This document shows positions 7,787 to 15,746 of a stretch of DNA of 60,271 nucleotides, one piece after another (positions within the stretch are counted from its first letter, which is position 1; each line of letters opens with the position of its first letter). The stretch is from assembly GCA_023459495.1 (NCBI GenBank), contig JAEWTL010000122.1, positions 1-60,271 on the forward strand. The letters run 5' to 3'. Source of the DNA: Bacillota bacterium. Lineage in GTDB: Bacteria > Bacillota > Clostridia > Christensenellales > SZUA-584. The notes under the pieces are model-generated. The model was not told the origin of the DNA. It searched no databases and was given only the letters and a program-made list of their open reading frames with translations. Position numbers and translations under genes: made by a program.

Positions 7787-9668
7787 CACGCTCCTCCTTC
7801 CGCGGAACCGAATGCGGTTCCTGCTCATTGACCACAGGCAATTCCAGAACTACCCGGGTTCCCTTGTTCTCACAGCTTTCAATTGTGATCCCGTATTCCT
7901 CCCCATAATACAGGCGAATGCGCTGGTGCACGTTTTTGATACCGACGCTCTTGCCCGTATCTGCATTGGCATTATTGATGTGCTGCGCAAATTCCAGCAG
8001 CTTCTGTTCGGACATTCCCTTGCCGTTATCGTTAACATCGAAATATAGCCGCCCGTTCTTTTCGTAACCTTTGACGATGATCAGACCGCCGCTTTCCAGG
8101 CTCTCCACCCCATGGATGATTGCGTTTTCTATGATGGGCTGGAGCACAAGCTTTATAATTCGGTAACCCGTGATGTCCTCTGCAATATCCCACACGACGT
8201 TAAAGCGTTCTTGAAATCTAATCTTCTGCAGGTAAACGTAATACTGTACGTTTTTGACCTCCTCTGCGACTGTGACGTACTCGATCCCCTTGTTAATGCT
8301 CTTGCGGAAGAAGTTGCCCAAGGCTGTTACCATTTCTCCGATCTCCTCTTCGCCTTTGGACATCGCCATCCAGTAGATCGTCTCGAGCGTATTGTAGAGA
8401 AAATGCGGGTTGATCTGCTGCTGCAGTGCGTTAAGCTCAGCTTCTTTCTTGCGGAACTCCAGCTCCTTCTTATTGATCTCAGAGCGGTAAACCTCATTGA
8501 TCAGCGTTTGCAGCCGTGCCGTCATATCGTTGAAGCCGCGCGCCAGCTGTGCGTGTTCATCCCTGCTGTCCGTCCATGTCCCGTCCATACGGACCTTGAG
8601 ATTGCCCCAGCCAGCTTCATCCATCGCGGTGATCAGATGCTTAACCGGCAGTGATATGCTTTTGGTCACGTACGAAGCAACCCATATTGAGAATATGATC
8701 AGCGCGGTGACTGCGATAAACGCGATGCGCATATTCTTCATTGTGCTCTGCATCAGATATGAGTAGGGTACGATGCTGATTACACGCCACTTGTTGCGTG
8801 AGAGTATATCATAGGATACCAGCAGCTCTTCACCACCACTCCAAGTTTTGAAAAAGCGTTCGTTGCTGCTCCCCTCCTTCTCCATTTTAGAGATGTCCTC
8901 CATGATTCCGGCATCCATTTGTGAGAGCACCTTACTCTCATCGGGGTGTGAGATGATTGTTCCGTCCTCATCGGTGATAATGATCTGCATGTTTCCTTCG
9001 TTGATATTCTGACTGCATATCTTATCGATATATCGCCTGTCGATCGTCATCACGGCGAAGCCCGTAATGTCCTCTTCAAACTGCAGCACCATCTTCTTCG
9101 CCAGAATGATGTTGAGCTCGCCACCCGCCGCGATTTCCTTTTCCCCAATATTCCAGACCATTAAATCGCTGCTCACTGCATCGGATAATATCGCGCTTTC
9201 ATTCATGTTCTCGGCGGTAATGGGCGAACCACAATAAATTCGTTCTCCGCTGTTCGTACGGATCTCAAACGCATCAATACCTTTGCTCGTACATACGATG
9301 GACGCAAGATTATAGCGGATTGCGCTGTAAACCTCGACCTGCTGGTTGATTTTCAGGTCGTCGTACGTGTATATCTGCGCAACTGTCGTATTATCCATTG
9401 CAATGCTCTCAAACTGCTCGATATAGTTATCAAATATGTTGGATATGTTCTCCATAACCTGAGTGGATATATTCTTACTATATTGTATGGATTTATCCTC
9501 GTTATCCCGGTATGAAGTATAGTAGAAAAAGATACTGATCAAAATAATTGGTACAGTCGAAAAAAGTATAAAGGATACCCTTAGTCTGCGGCTGATTTTA
9601 GAGTTGCGCAACAGCCGCTGAATACCATAATCCATTTGACTGAAAAAAGATCTAAAGCTTTTTTTCAT
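7779..9668 (-). CDS. yesM: YesM-type sensor histidine kinase
   Basis: 629 residues. A membrane helix at about 33-50, an extracellular dCache-like sensor region (about 51-300), a second membrane helix at about 314-333, then HAMP (335-390). The His_kinase (LytS/YesM) segment has QQINPHFLYNTLE with phosphoacceptor His422, and the HATPase domain has PIIENAIIHG (N box near 514) and DNGKGM (547-552) with GIKNVHQRI. First gene of the operon with the YesN regulator and two sugar-binding lipoproteins; a promoter candidate lies at 9711-9740. It probably senses an extracellular ligand, alone or through the binding proteins. The start is not certain, because only a weak AAGG precedes it. Confidence 0.93.
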   Translation of the reverse strand: MKKSFRSFFSQMDYGIQRLLRNSKISRRLRVSFILFSTVPIILISIFFYYTSYRDNEDKSIQYSKNISTQVMENISNIFDNYIEQFESIAMDNTTVAQIYTYDDLKINQQVEVYSAIRYNLASIVCTSKGIDAFEIRTNSGERIYCGSPITAENMNESAILSDAVSSDLMVWNIGEKEIAAGGELNIILAKKMVLQFEEDITGFAVMTIDRRYIDKICSQNINEGNMQIIITDEDGTIISHPDESKVLSQMDAGIMEDISKMEKEGSSNERFFKTWSGGEELLVSYDILSRNKWRVISIVPYSYLMQSTMKNMRIAFIAVTALIIFSIWVASYVTKSISLPVKHLITAMDEAGWGNLKVRMDGTWTDSRDEHAQLARGFNDMTARLQTLINEVYRSEINKKELEFRKKEAELNALQQQINPHFLYNTLETIYWMAMSKGEEEIGEMVTALGNFFRKSINKGIEYVTVAEEVKNVQYYVYLQKIRFQERFNVVWDIAEDITGYRIIKLVLQPIIENAIIHGVESLESGGLIIVKGYEKNGRLYFDVNDNGKGMSEQKLLEFAQHINNANADTGKSVGIKNVHQRIRLYYGEEYGITIESCENKGTRVVLELPVVNEQEPHSVPRKEERDV

Positions 9669-9710
9669 GACATTCAGTATAACCTTAACAACATTGATCA
9701 GGAAAATAAC

Positions 9711-9740
9711 AGTATACTAATTAAAATAAGATATCCTCAA
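9711..9740 (-). promoter_or_regulatory. Candidate sigma-A promoter of the sensor kinase operon
   Basis: Minus strand: TTGAGG (9735-9740), 18-bp spacer, TATACT (9711-9716), 43 bp upstream of the kinase start. It lies in very AT-rich DNA, where chance matches are common. Confidence 0.45.
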
Positions 9741-9894
9741 TATTATCACATATTTAATCATCATATATCTAAATATATTTTTTTAATATCTTGATTTTTT
9801 AAAATAATAGGTCTATTTACCTTATAAAAGAGAAAGTAAATAATGCAGTAAGCGTAGAAAACAAAAAAAGCCTACTTAAAGAACCTTTTTTATT

Positions 9895-10045
9895 TTGATG
9901 GCCTGCCTACATTTCCAACAACTTCAAACTATGAACTACGACGCTCGCGAAGATAGCCGACTGCCTGGCCACAAACGCCGCATGATGCCGATCGACCCTG
10001 AGCCTGTGACCACCATAACGTCCTGCGCGGGATATCATACGGATA
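9895..10045. other. GC-rich island in AT-rich intergenic DNA, possible gene remnant
   Basis: The 9740-10130 gap is AT-rich except for this stretch, whose composition resembles the surrounding genes. Both strands are open over most of it (a 39-codon plus-strand frame from 9931 and a minus-strand frame of about 43 codons ending near 9911). Neither has a ribosome-binding site or a recognisable family. It may be a decayed gene or mobile-element fragment next to the IS200 element. No function assigned. Confidence 0.3.
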
Positions 10046-10130
10046 ATTAAAGCTCAAAAAATCTTGATATAGTAAAAATGCAGTAATGGGTCATTTTTCA
10101 AGTGAAAAGTAAAGGGTTAAAAAAATAAAA

Positions 10131-10836
10131 ATCCCCCGGCGTAGCCGGGGGTATTTCATATGCGGGCAAAGCCCTTTGTTGCTGGCATCGCCTTAAGGCG
10201 TACCCAACGGTCGGCAGCCGCAAAAGCTTGCTACTGGCCGCCCCTTCAACGGGGCGGGGTTACTGGCTACCCCTTAAAGGGGTCTAAGTACTCCTTTAAG
10301 CTAATTTGATCGGGAATCTGATCTTCTTGGAGTTGTGACCGTATATACTCAGCAATTCTTTCCTTGTTTTTGCCTACTGTATCTACGTAGTATCCTCTAC
10401 ACCAGAATGTTCGATTCCCGTACTTATACTTCAGGTTTGCATGACGTTCAAATATCAGCAGTGTACTCTTTCCCTTCAGAAACCCCACAAAGCTTGCTAC
10501 ACTCATCTTCGGTGGTATTTCCACCAGCATGTGTACATGATCTGGACATATCTCTGCCTCTATTATGTTTACCTGCTTCCAATTACACAACTCCCTCAGT
10601 ATTTTCCCTATTTCTTCTTTCAGCTTCCCAAAGATGACTTTCCGCCTATACTTCGGTGCAAACACGATATGGTATTTGCAGTTCCACTTCGTGTGTGCTA
10701 AGCTTTTTGTGTCTTCCACTTGGTTGACCTCCTTTTGATTTGCTTTTGCGGCTGGCTAGACCGCTCTCAGTATATCAAAGGGAGTTTTTTGTCCATAGCT
10801 TAAGCTCTTTTGAACTCCCGGCATAGCCGGGAGTTT
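10131..10836 (-). mobile_element. Solitary IS200-type insertion sequence
   Basis: About 700 bp, the normal size for IS200 elements carrying only tnpA. The ends carry matching subterminal hairpins: CCCCCGGC/GCCGGGGG with loop GTA at 10133-10151 and AACTCCCGGC/GCCGGGAGTT at 10813-10835. The shared core CCCGGC-NNA-GCCGGG is the expected substrate for a Y1 HUH transposase. Between tnpA and the downstream end lie several more small palindromes (10165-10175, 10190-10201, 10242-10257, 10269-10283), which could fold the 3' RNA. No target duplication is expected for this family, so exact ends are approximate. Confidence 0.75.
10267..10719 (-). CDS. tnpA: IS200/IS605-family Y1 transposase TnpA
   Basis: 150 residues, the typical length of IS200 TnpA. 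The HUH motif is present as HVHMLVEIPP, the N-terminus (KWNCKYHIVFAPKYRRKVIFG) is characteristic, and the catalytic tyrosine is expected in the late stretch GYYVDTVGKNKERIAEYI. The GTG start at 10719 has GGAGG eight bases upstream. The gene is full length with no frameshift, so the element could still be active. No accessory TnpB/IscB gene is present. Confidence 0.95.
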   Translation of the reverse strand: MEDTKSLAHTKWNCKYHIVFAPKYRRKVIFGKLKEEIGKILRELCNWKQVNIIEAEICPDHVHMLVEIPPKMSVASFVGFLKGKSTLLIFERHANLKYKYGNRTFWCRGYYVDTVGKNKERIAEYIRSQLQEDQIPDQISLKEYLDPFKG

Positions 10837-10844
10837 TCGAATAC

Positions 10845-10880
10845 AAATTAAAAGCCCTTGAAACACTTTCAAGGGCTTTT
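10845..10880 (-). terminator. Terminator after the tRNA cluster
   Basis: Minus strand: AAGCCCTTGAAA (12-nt arm) pairs perfectly with TTTCAAGGGCTT around GTG, followed by TTAATTT. Lies 8 bp after the encoded CCA of tRNA-Lys and ends the four-tRNA transcript. Confidence 0.85.
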
Positions 10881-10885
10881 CTCTT

Positions 10886-10961
10886 TGGTGGACGATCGGG
10901 GGCTCGAACCCCGGACACCCTGATTAAGAGTCAGGTGCTCTACCAACTGAGCTAATCGTCC
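10886..10961 (-). tRNA. tRNA-Lys (CTT)
   Basis: 76 nt with encoded CCA. Acceptor GGACGAT pairs with ATCGTCC; the anticodon loop CTCTTAA within stem CTGA/TCAG gives anticodon CTT; the T loop GTTCGAG is intact. Last gene of a four-tRNA minus-strand cluster. Confidence 0.97.
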
Positions 10962-10969
10962 AGATATTT

Positions 10970-11043
10970 TGGAGCGGGTGATGGGAATCGAACCCACGCA
11001 ACCAGCTTGGAAGGCTGGGGCTCTACCGTTGAGCTACACCCGC
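10970..11043 (-). tRNA. tRNA-Gly (TCC)
   Basis: 74 nt with encoded CCA. Acceptor GCGGGTG pairs with CACCCGC; anticodon stem CCAGC/GCTGG with loop CTTCCAA gives anticodon TCC; T loop GTTCGAT. Eight bases upstream of tRNA-Lys in the cluster. Confidence 0.97.
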
Positions 11044-11117
11044 ACACCCCAACGCGTATACCTGTCGCGGTTTGTAAAGCGCCTTGGTCTCCCTTGGCGC
11101 TTACACCGCCTATACCA

Positions 11118-11192
11118 TGGAGCGGAAGACGGGATTCGAACCCGCGACTTCGACCTTGGCAAGGTCGCACTCTACCACTGAGTCACTCCCGC
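11118..11192 (-). tRNA. tRNA-Gly (GCC)
   Basis: 75 nt with encoded CCA. Acceptor GCGGAAG/GCGGGAG arms pair with two wobble-type positions; anticodon stem CGACC/GGTCG with loop TTGCCAA gives GCC; T loop GTTCGAA. The window thus encodes two glycine isoacceptors side by side. Confidence 0.95.
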
Positions 11193-11208
11193 ATGAGCCT
11201 TGAGGACA

Positions 11209-11294
11209 TGGTGCGGGCGAAGAGACTTGAACTCCCACGCCGCTAGGGCACCAGATCCTAAGTCTGGCGCGTCTGCCAATTCCGCCACGCCCGC
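11209..11294 (-). tRNA. tRNA-Leu (TAG)
   Basis: 86 nt, class II tRNA with a long variable arm (TGCCCTAGCGGCG region) and encoded CCA. Acceptor GCGGGCG pairs with CGCCCGC; anticodon stem CCAGA/TCTGG with loop CTTAGGA gives TAG. First gene of the cluster, behind a consensus-like promoter. Confidence 0.97.
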
Positions 11295-11334
11295 GCACTG
11301 CCTTTTTTCAGGCCGTCATTTTTGGCACTTTGGT

Positions 11335-11364
11335 ATTCTATCACTACCTTAGGCTTTTCGTCAA
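11335..11364 (-). promoter_or_regulatory. Promoter of the tRNA cluster
   Basis: Minus strand: TTGACG (11359-11364), 18-bp spacer, TAGAAT (11335-11340), about 40 bp before tRNA-Leu. Strong match to the vegetative consensus. Confidence 0.75.
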
Positions 11365-11416
11365 CCATGGATTTTAACTTTTTTGGTCTTATTTTTTGTA
11401 CAGAATTGCAGGCGCG

Positions 11417-11917
11417 TCAGGCGTCCTGACCACAGCATTTTTTGTACTTTTTTCCGCTTCCGCACGGGCATGCATCATTGCGGCCCACCTTGTTGGAGAC
11501 CGCCTGTTTATCCAGCCGCCACTTATCCCGAATCTGCCTGCGTTTCTCCTCAACGTATATATCGTCCCACTCCGGCAGCGTATACAGCCACTTCGCCTTG
11601 GCTTCGAGCATGTTGTAATAAAGCTTCTCGAAATCAGCTTCCAGTTTAATCTTGGTGCTCTCTTTGAGCTTATCAACTTCATAACCATTTTGCAGGCTGT
11701 CGTTGATGCCATCCATGAACCCTGCAAATACTACGGGGTCCATGTCGAATCCCGCCGCCAGCTCCGAGAGTGTTCCCTCGTAAAAATCCTCTTTGCGCGC
11801 AAGTATCTTTTTGTAGGCTTCCTTTTCAATATCAAAGTAGCCGTCCCAGAATTCTTTATATTCCTTTTCAGAGCGTTCGGCTTCCCCGAGCTCTCTCCAT
11901 TGGCTGTATAAACTCAT
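11417..11917 (-). CDS. SEC-C motif protein
   Basis: 166 residues, mostly acidic helical sequence ending in the zinc-binding SEC-C motif DACPCGSGKKYKKCCG, the same metal site found at the end of SecA. The body (residues 1-140) resembles no family I can name; repeated Lys/Glu/Trp/Tyr helices suggest an alpha-helical adaptor fold. It lies 15 bp after the isocitrate dehydrogenase gene on the same strand and may be cotranscribed with it. The SEC-C motif usually mediates protein or ribosome contacts. Specific function unknown. Confidence 0.85.
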   Translation of the reverse strand: MSLYSQWRELGEAERSEKEYKEFWDGYFDIEKEAYKKILARKEDFYEGTLSELAAGFDMDPVVFAGFMDGINDSLQNGYEVDKLKESTKIKLEADFEKLYYNMLEAKAKWLYTLPEWDDIYVEEKRRQIRDKWRLDKQAVSNKVGRNDACPCGSGKKYKKCCGQDA

Positions 11918-11932
11918 GCCTCTCCCTCGTGT

Positions 11933-13135
11933 TTACGCCATTCTGGCGCGTATTTCCTTAATGAACTCCTCGGTATACACGCTGCGTTTACCGGGGATGT
12001 CGCTCAAGAGATACAGATCGCCCGTCATAACGCCATCTTCGATGGTCTGTAGCGAAATTCGCTCCAGCTTGTCCGCAAACGCTACGAGTTCGGCATTACC
12101 GTCGATCTCACCGCGCTTCTTGAGCGCACCGGTCCAAGCAAAAAGCGTCGCCATGCAGTTCGTGGAGGTCTCTTTGCCTTCAAGATGCCGGTAGTAATGC
12201 TTGGTTACGGTGCCATGCGCCGCCTCATACTCATAATACCCATAGGGCGAAACAAGCACGGAGGTCATCATGGCAAGGCTGCCGTATGCAGTAGCCACCA
12301 TATCCGACAACACGTCGCCATCGTAGTTCATCAGCGCCCACACAAAGCCGCCGTGGCTGCGAATCACGCGTGCAACCGCATCGTCGATCAGCGTATAAAA
12401 GTATTCGATACCCGCCTTCTCATATTTCTTGCTGTACTGCTCGTCATAGACCGTCTGGAAAATGTCCTTAAAGCGGTGATGGTACAGCTTGGAAATGGTA
12501 TCTTTGGTGGAAAACCAAAGGTCCTGTTTGGCACTGAGTGCGTATTCAAAGCAGCTCTTCGCAAAGCTTTCGATGGAGCGGGTCGTGTTGTACATACCGC
12601 GCACCACGCCGCCCTGTGCATCGAAGGCAGCAATTTTCCTCTTCTCGACGCTCCCATCCTTACGCGTCACGACGATCTCCGCTTCTCCTTCACCGTCCAC
12701 CACGATCTCCTGCGCATTGTAGATATCGCCAAAAGCGTGCCGCGCAATGGTGATGGGCTTCTCCCATGTCCTTACGGAAGGCGATACACCCTTTACAAGG
12801 ATAGGCGCACGGAAAACCGTGCCGTCGAGGATCTCACGGATCGTGCCATTGGGGCTCCGCCACATCTTCTTGAGGTCGTACTCCGTCATGCGCTGTGAAT
12901 TGGGCGTAATCGTGGCGCACTTGACGCCCACGCCGTATTTTTTGATCGCGTTGGCCGCGTCCACCGTCACCTGATCATCCGTCGCGTCGCGCTCCGTGAG
13001 GCTCAGGTCATAATATTCCGTGTTCAGTTCGATATACGGCTCCAGCAAGTAGTCTTTAATCATCTTCCAGATGATGCGCGTCATTTCGTCGCCATCCATC
13101 TCGACGAGCGGAACCGCCATTTTGATCTTCGCCAT
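11933..13135 (-). CDS. icd: NADP-dependent isocitrate dehydrogenase
   Basis: 400 residues. Oxidative decarboxylation of isocitrate to 2-oxoglutarate in the cytosol. The sequence is the type II homodimeric form (eukaryote-like length and motifs): VPLVEMDGDEMTRIIW at the N-terminus, ATITPNSQRMTEYDLKKMW and SPNGTIREILDGTVFRAPI in the substrate/nucleotide region, and AHGTVTKHYYRHLEGKETST near the end. The start at 13135 has GGAGA upstream and matches the family start MAKIKMAVPLVEMDG; the longer upstream reading is Cys/Arg-rich and rejected. Supplies 2-oxoglutarate for glutamate synthesis in anaerobes. Confidence 0.97.
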   Translation of the reverse strand: MAKIKMAVPLVEMDGDEMTRIIWKMIKDYLLEPYIELNTEYYDLSLTERDATDDQVTVDAANAIKKYGVGVKCATITPNSQRMTEYDLKKMWRSPNGTIREILDGTVFRAPILVKGVSPSVRTWEKPITIARHAFGDIYNAQEIVVDGEGEAEIVVTRKDGSVEKRKIAAFDAQGGVVRGMYNTTRSIESFAKSCFEYALSAKQDLWFSTKDTISKLYHHRFKDIFQTVYDEQYSKKYEKAGIEYFYTLIDDAVARVIRSHGGFVWALMNYDGDVLSDMVATAYGSLAMMTSVLVSPYGYYEYEAAHGTVTKHYYRHLEGKETSTNCMATLFAWTGALKKRGEIDGNAELVAFADKLERISLQTIEDGVMTGDLYLLSDIPGKRSVYTEEFIKEIRARMA

Positions 13136-13304
13136 CCCAAGTCTCCTGTAACCCTTAGTATGCGTCCGGCTTCGCGGACATACGCGTAACATTCTATAGC
13201 ATGAAGGCAAAAAAAACAAGACGAAAATGCCGTGTTGCTGCTGACCATTCGTGCGAAATCAACAATTTCCGTGGATCATGCATTTATTTGACGAAAAACA
13301 CCGA

Positions 13305-13332
13305 TTGACATCTCCGCAATTTTGAGTAGAAT
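13305..13332 (+). promoter_or_regulatory. Promoter of the ABC-2/TetR operon
   Basis: TTGACA (13305-13310), 16-bp spacer, TAGAAT (13327-13332). The predicted start site falls at about 13339, just before the inverted repeat at 13341-13368. Confidence 0.75.
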
Positions 13333-13340
13333 GGTAACCA

Positions 13341-13368
13341 GAAAACTCAAATCGTTTTTTGAGTTTTC
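13341..13368. promoter_or_regulatory. Candidate TetR operator (inverted repeat)
   Basis: GAAAACTCAAA and TTTGAGTTTTC are exact 11-bp arms separated by 6 bp. The repeat covers the predicted transcription start of an operon that ends with its own TetR regulator, the usual place for autoregulation. It could also act as an RNA hairpin, but no U-run follows. Confidence 0.6.
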
Positions 13369-13382
13369 ACGAGGTAACTGAT

Positions 13383-14120
13383 ATGCAAAACGCTATTGAA
13401 ATTGACCGTCTGAATGTACATCTGGGAAAAGCCGATATCCTGCACGATGTGAGCATCGCCATTCCAGCAGGCAGGATCGTCGCGCTGCTTGGCCCGTCCG
13501 GCACAGGCAAAACCACGCTGGTGAAAGCCGTAATGGGCATGAACCCCATTTCGTCGGGCAGCATTGCGGTTTTCGAGAAGCCGGTGCCGTCCTTCGCAGC
13601 GATTTCCGAGATCGGGTATATGGCCCAGACCGACGCGCTATACGAGGATATATGCGCACTGGACAATCTGCTGTTTTTCGGCAGTTTGTACGGTGTTCGG
13701 GGCAAAGCCGCTCGGGAACGTGCCATCGAGCTGTTGGAGTTTACGGACCTGGCGAACGACCGCAACAAGCTGATCAAACACTTCTCCAGCGGAATGAAGC
13801 GCCGATTATCGCTCGCCATTGCGTTGATGAACAGTCCCCGCCTGCTGTTGCTCGACGAGCCTACAGTGGGCATCGACCCGGTACTGCGGCGCAAATTCCG
13901 CGACAAGTTCCTGCAGCTCAAAGAAGACGGCTGCACTATATTCATGACGACACACGTCATGGATGAAGCGCTCAGCTGCGATGAGGTATTGCTGATGCGC
14001 GGCGGTGAGATCATTGCATCCGGCACTGCCGACGCCCTGATCCGCGGTGCGGACGCCCATGACCTTGAGGAAGCCTTCCTCCATTATATCAGCGCATCAC
14101 AGAAGGAGGCAAAGTCATGA
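13383..14120 (+). CDS. ABC transporter ATP-binding protein (ABC-2 type exporter)
   Basis: 245 residues, single ABC domain: Walker A LLGPSGTGKTT, Q-loop near YMAQTDALYED, signature FSSGMKRRLSLAIAL and Walker B LLLLDEPTVGID followed by the switch His in TTHVMDEAL. DrrA/CcmA-like. I start at the ATG at 13383, with GAGGT upstream; the TTG further upstream would fall inside the inverted repeat. The stop overlaps the permease start (ATGA). It powers the adjacent exporter-type permease. Substrate unknown; drugs, lipids or peptides are typical for the family. Confidence 0.93.
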   Translation: MQNAIEIDRLNVHLGKADILHDVSIAIPAGRIVALLGPSGTGKTTLVKAVMGMNPISSGSIAVFEKPVPSFAAISEIGYMAQTDALYEDICALDNLLFFGSLYGVRGKAARERAIELLEFTDLANDRNKLIKHFSSGMKRRLSLAIALMNSPRLLLLDEPTVGIDPVLRRKFRDKFLQLKEDGCTIFMTTHVMDEALSCDEVLLMRGGEIIASGTADALIRGADAHDLEEAFLHYISASQKEAKS

Positions 14121-15745
14121 GGATACTGTTTGTCACCCGCCGTATTATCAAACAGGTGCTGAAGGATAAAAGGACGCTTGCGCTGCTGATTGCTGCACCG
14201 CTGTTCGTGCTGTTCCTGATGTACACAATATTCAACAATAGCATTACCACCCCCAACATCGAGGTCATCGGCCTGCCTGACGCCATGGCGCAGGCTTTCA
14301 GCGAAGAAGCCAATGTTACCGTCGTGACCGACAACGCCGCCGCGATGGACAGCCTGAAAAACAAGCAGACCGATGCTGTGGTCATCTATGCCGAACCGGG
14401 CGTGACCGTTTATGTGGAGGGTTCGGATACCTCCATCACTACAGCGGTGAAAAAGGTAGTGGCGTCCGCGATGACCTCCTATATTCGAACGCACGTGCAG
14501 GAAACTGCAGAGCAAACCGCTGAAGAGCAAAAGCAGAACATCCGCAGTGAGATCGACGCACAGATTGCGTCCATACAGGACGATATGACACAAAAGATAC
14601 AGGAGCAACAGGCTTCCATCCAAAGTGAAGTGGAAGGACAGGTGGAGCAGCAGATTGAGGACATGAAAGCTTCGATACAGAGCGAAATATCGGCCCGGCT
14701 AAAGAAGGAGATCAAGTCTGGAATCGCCGCAGCCATGGCCAGCGCCGCTCAGCAGCAGCAGGCGGCGCTACAGGAACAACTCTCTGCCTATCAAGCCACC
14801 GTGACGCTGATGATGTCTCAGCAGGCGCAGTCCTACGAGGACGCAGTGCAGCAGGCTCTCCAAAGCTACCTATCGGAGAACGGCCTGCCTTCTCCGGATG
14901 ATGGGTTCGAGCTTCCGTCATTCACGCTTCCGGAAATTCCGCCGCCCGTTATTAATATACCCACGGTATCTGTCTCCATCAGCATCCCCTCAATCGACCT
15001 CGGCGATGTTGAAATGCCTTCCATCACGATGCCGGAGATTTCTGCGCCTGAGATTGCATCCTCCGATATTAAGGTGCCTGATATCAGCATATCCGTAGAA
15101 GTTTCGGACATCAGCTATTCATATCTGAACGGGTCGGATGACATGAGCGCTTTTGACGCCACTGCCGCCTATATGATGGGCTTCTTCGTATTCTTCTTCG
15201 TGTTCATCATCGCGGGGGTTTCGTTCCTGCGCGAACGGGTCAGCGGCACGCTGGACCGGGTGCTGGCTACCCCCATCCGCCGCTATCAGATCGTACTGGG
15301 GTACTTTCTCGGCTTCGGCGTCTTTGTATTCATACAGACCGTGCTCATTCAGATCTTCATGGTCTATGTACTGGGCGTAGCGATCAAGGGCAGCTTCATG
15401 CTGGTGCTGCTGACCAACCTGCTGCTTGCCGTGGGCTCGCTCGCTCTGGGTACGCTGCTGTCCGCCTTTGCGCGCAACGAGATGCAGATGTTTCAGTTCA
15501 TCCCGGTTGTGATCGTGCCACAGGTGCTGTTCTGCGGCATGTTCTCCCTGCGCGAAGCACCCGCCTGGGTGCAGGCACTGTCCCGCATATTTCCGCTGTC
15601 CTATGGCGCTCATGCCCTGAACGACATCATGATGCGCGGGCTGGGTTTTTCCGATATCGCTCTGGACCTTGCCATGCTGGCGTTTTTTACGATACTGTTC
15701 CTTGCGCTCAACACGCAGGTACTAAAAAAATACAGGAGGTTGTAA
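14117..15745 (+). CDS. ABC-2 permease with large coiled-coil and Pro/Ile-repeat ectodomain
   Basis: 542 residues. One membrane helix at about 20-40, then a roughly 300-residue extracellular region, then about five helices from residue 352 (FFVFFFVFIIAGVSFLRER, followed by TLDRVLATPIRRYQ, a conserved ABC-2 coupling region). The ectodomain is unusual. Residues 50-120 look like the normal ABC-2 ectodomain fold; 125-250 are Gln/Glu/Ala-rich with heptad character (several IQ..S.IQSE-like repeats); 258-325 carry a repeating proline-hydrophobic pattern (SFTLPEIPPPVINIP, EMPSITMPEISAPEI). Translationally coupled to the ATPase. It may span or probe the cell wall. Exporter class is secure; ectodomain role is unknown. 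Confidence 0.88.
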   Translation: MRILFVTRRIIKQVLKDKRTLALLIAAPLFVLFLMYTIFNNSITTPNIEVIGLPDAMAQAFSEEANVTVVTDNAAAMDSLKNKQTDAVVIYAEPGVTVYVEGSDTSITTAVKKVVASAMTSYIRTHVQETAEQTAEEQKQNIRSEIDAQIASIQDDMTQKIQEQQASIQSEVEGQVEQQIEDMKASIQSEISARLKKEIKSGIAAAMASAAQQQQAALQEQLSAYQATVTLMMSQQAQSYEDAVQQALQSYLSENGLPSPDDGFELPSFTLPEIPPPVINIPTVSVSISIPSIDLGDVEMPSITMPEISAPEIASSDIKVPDISISVEVSDISYSYLNGSDDMSAFDATAAYMMGFFVFFFVFIIAGVSFLRERVSGTLDRVLATPIRRYQIVLGYFLGFGVFVFIQTVLIQIFMVYVLGVAIKGSFMLVLLTNLLLAVGSLALGTLLSAFARNEMQMFQFIPVVIVPQVLFCGMFSLREAPAWVQALSRIFPLSYGAHALNDIMMRGLGFSDIALDLAMLAFFTILFLALNTQVLKKYRRL

Positions 15746-15746
15746 A

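Noticed and set aside
10952..11298. Several open frames of 60-80 codons on both strands
   Set aside because: They cover four tRNA genes; their translations are those of tRNA loops read as protein.
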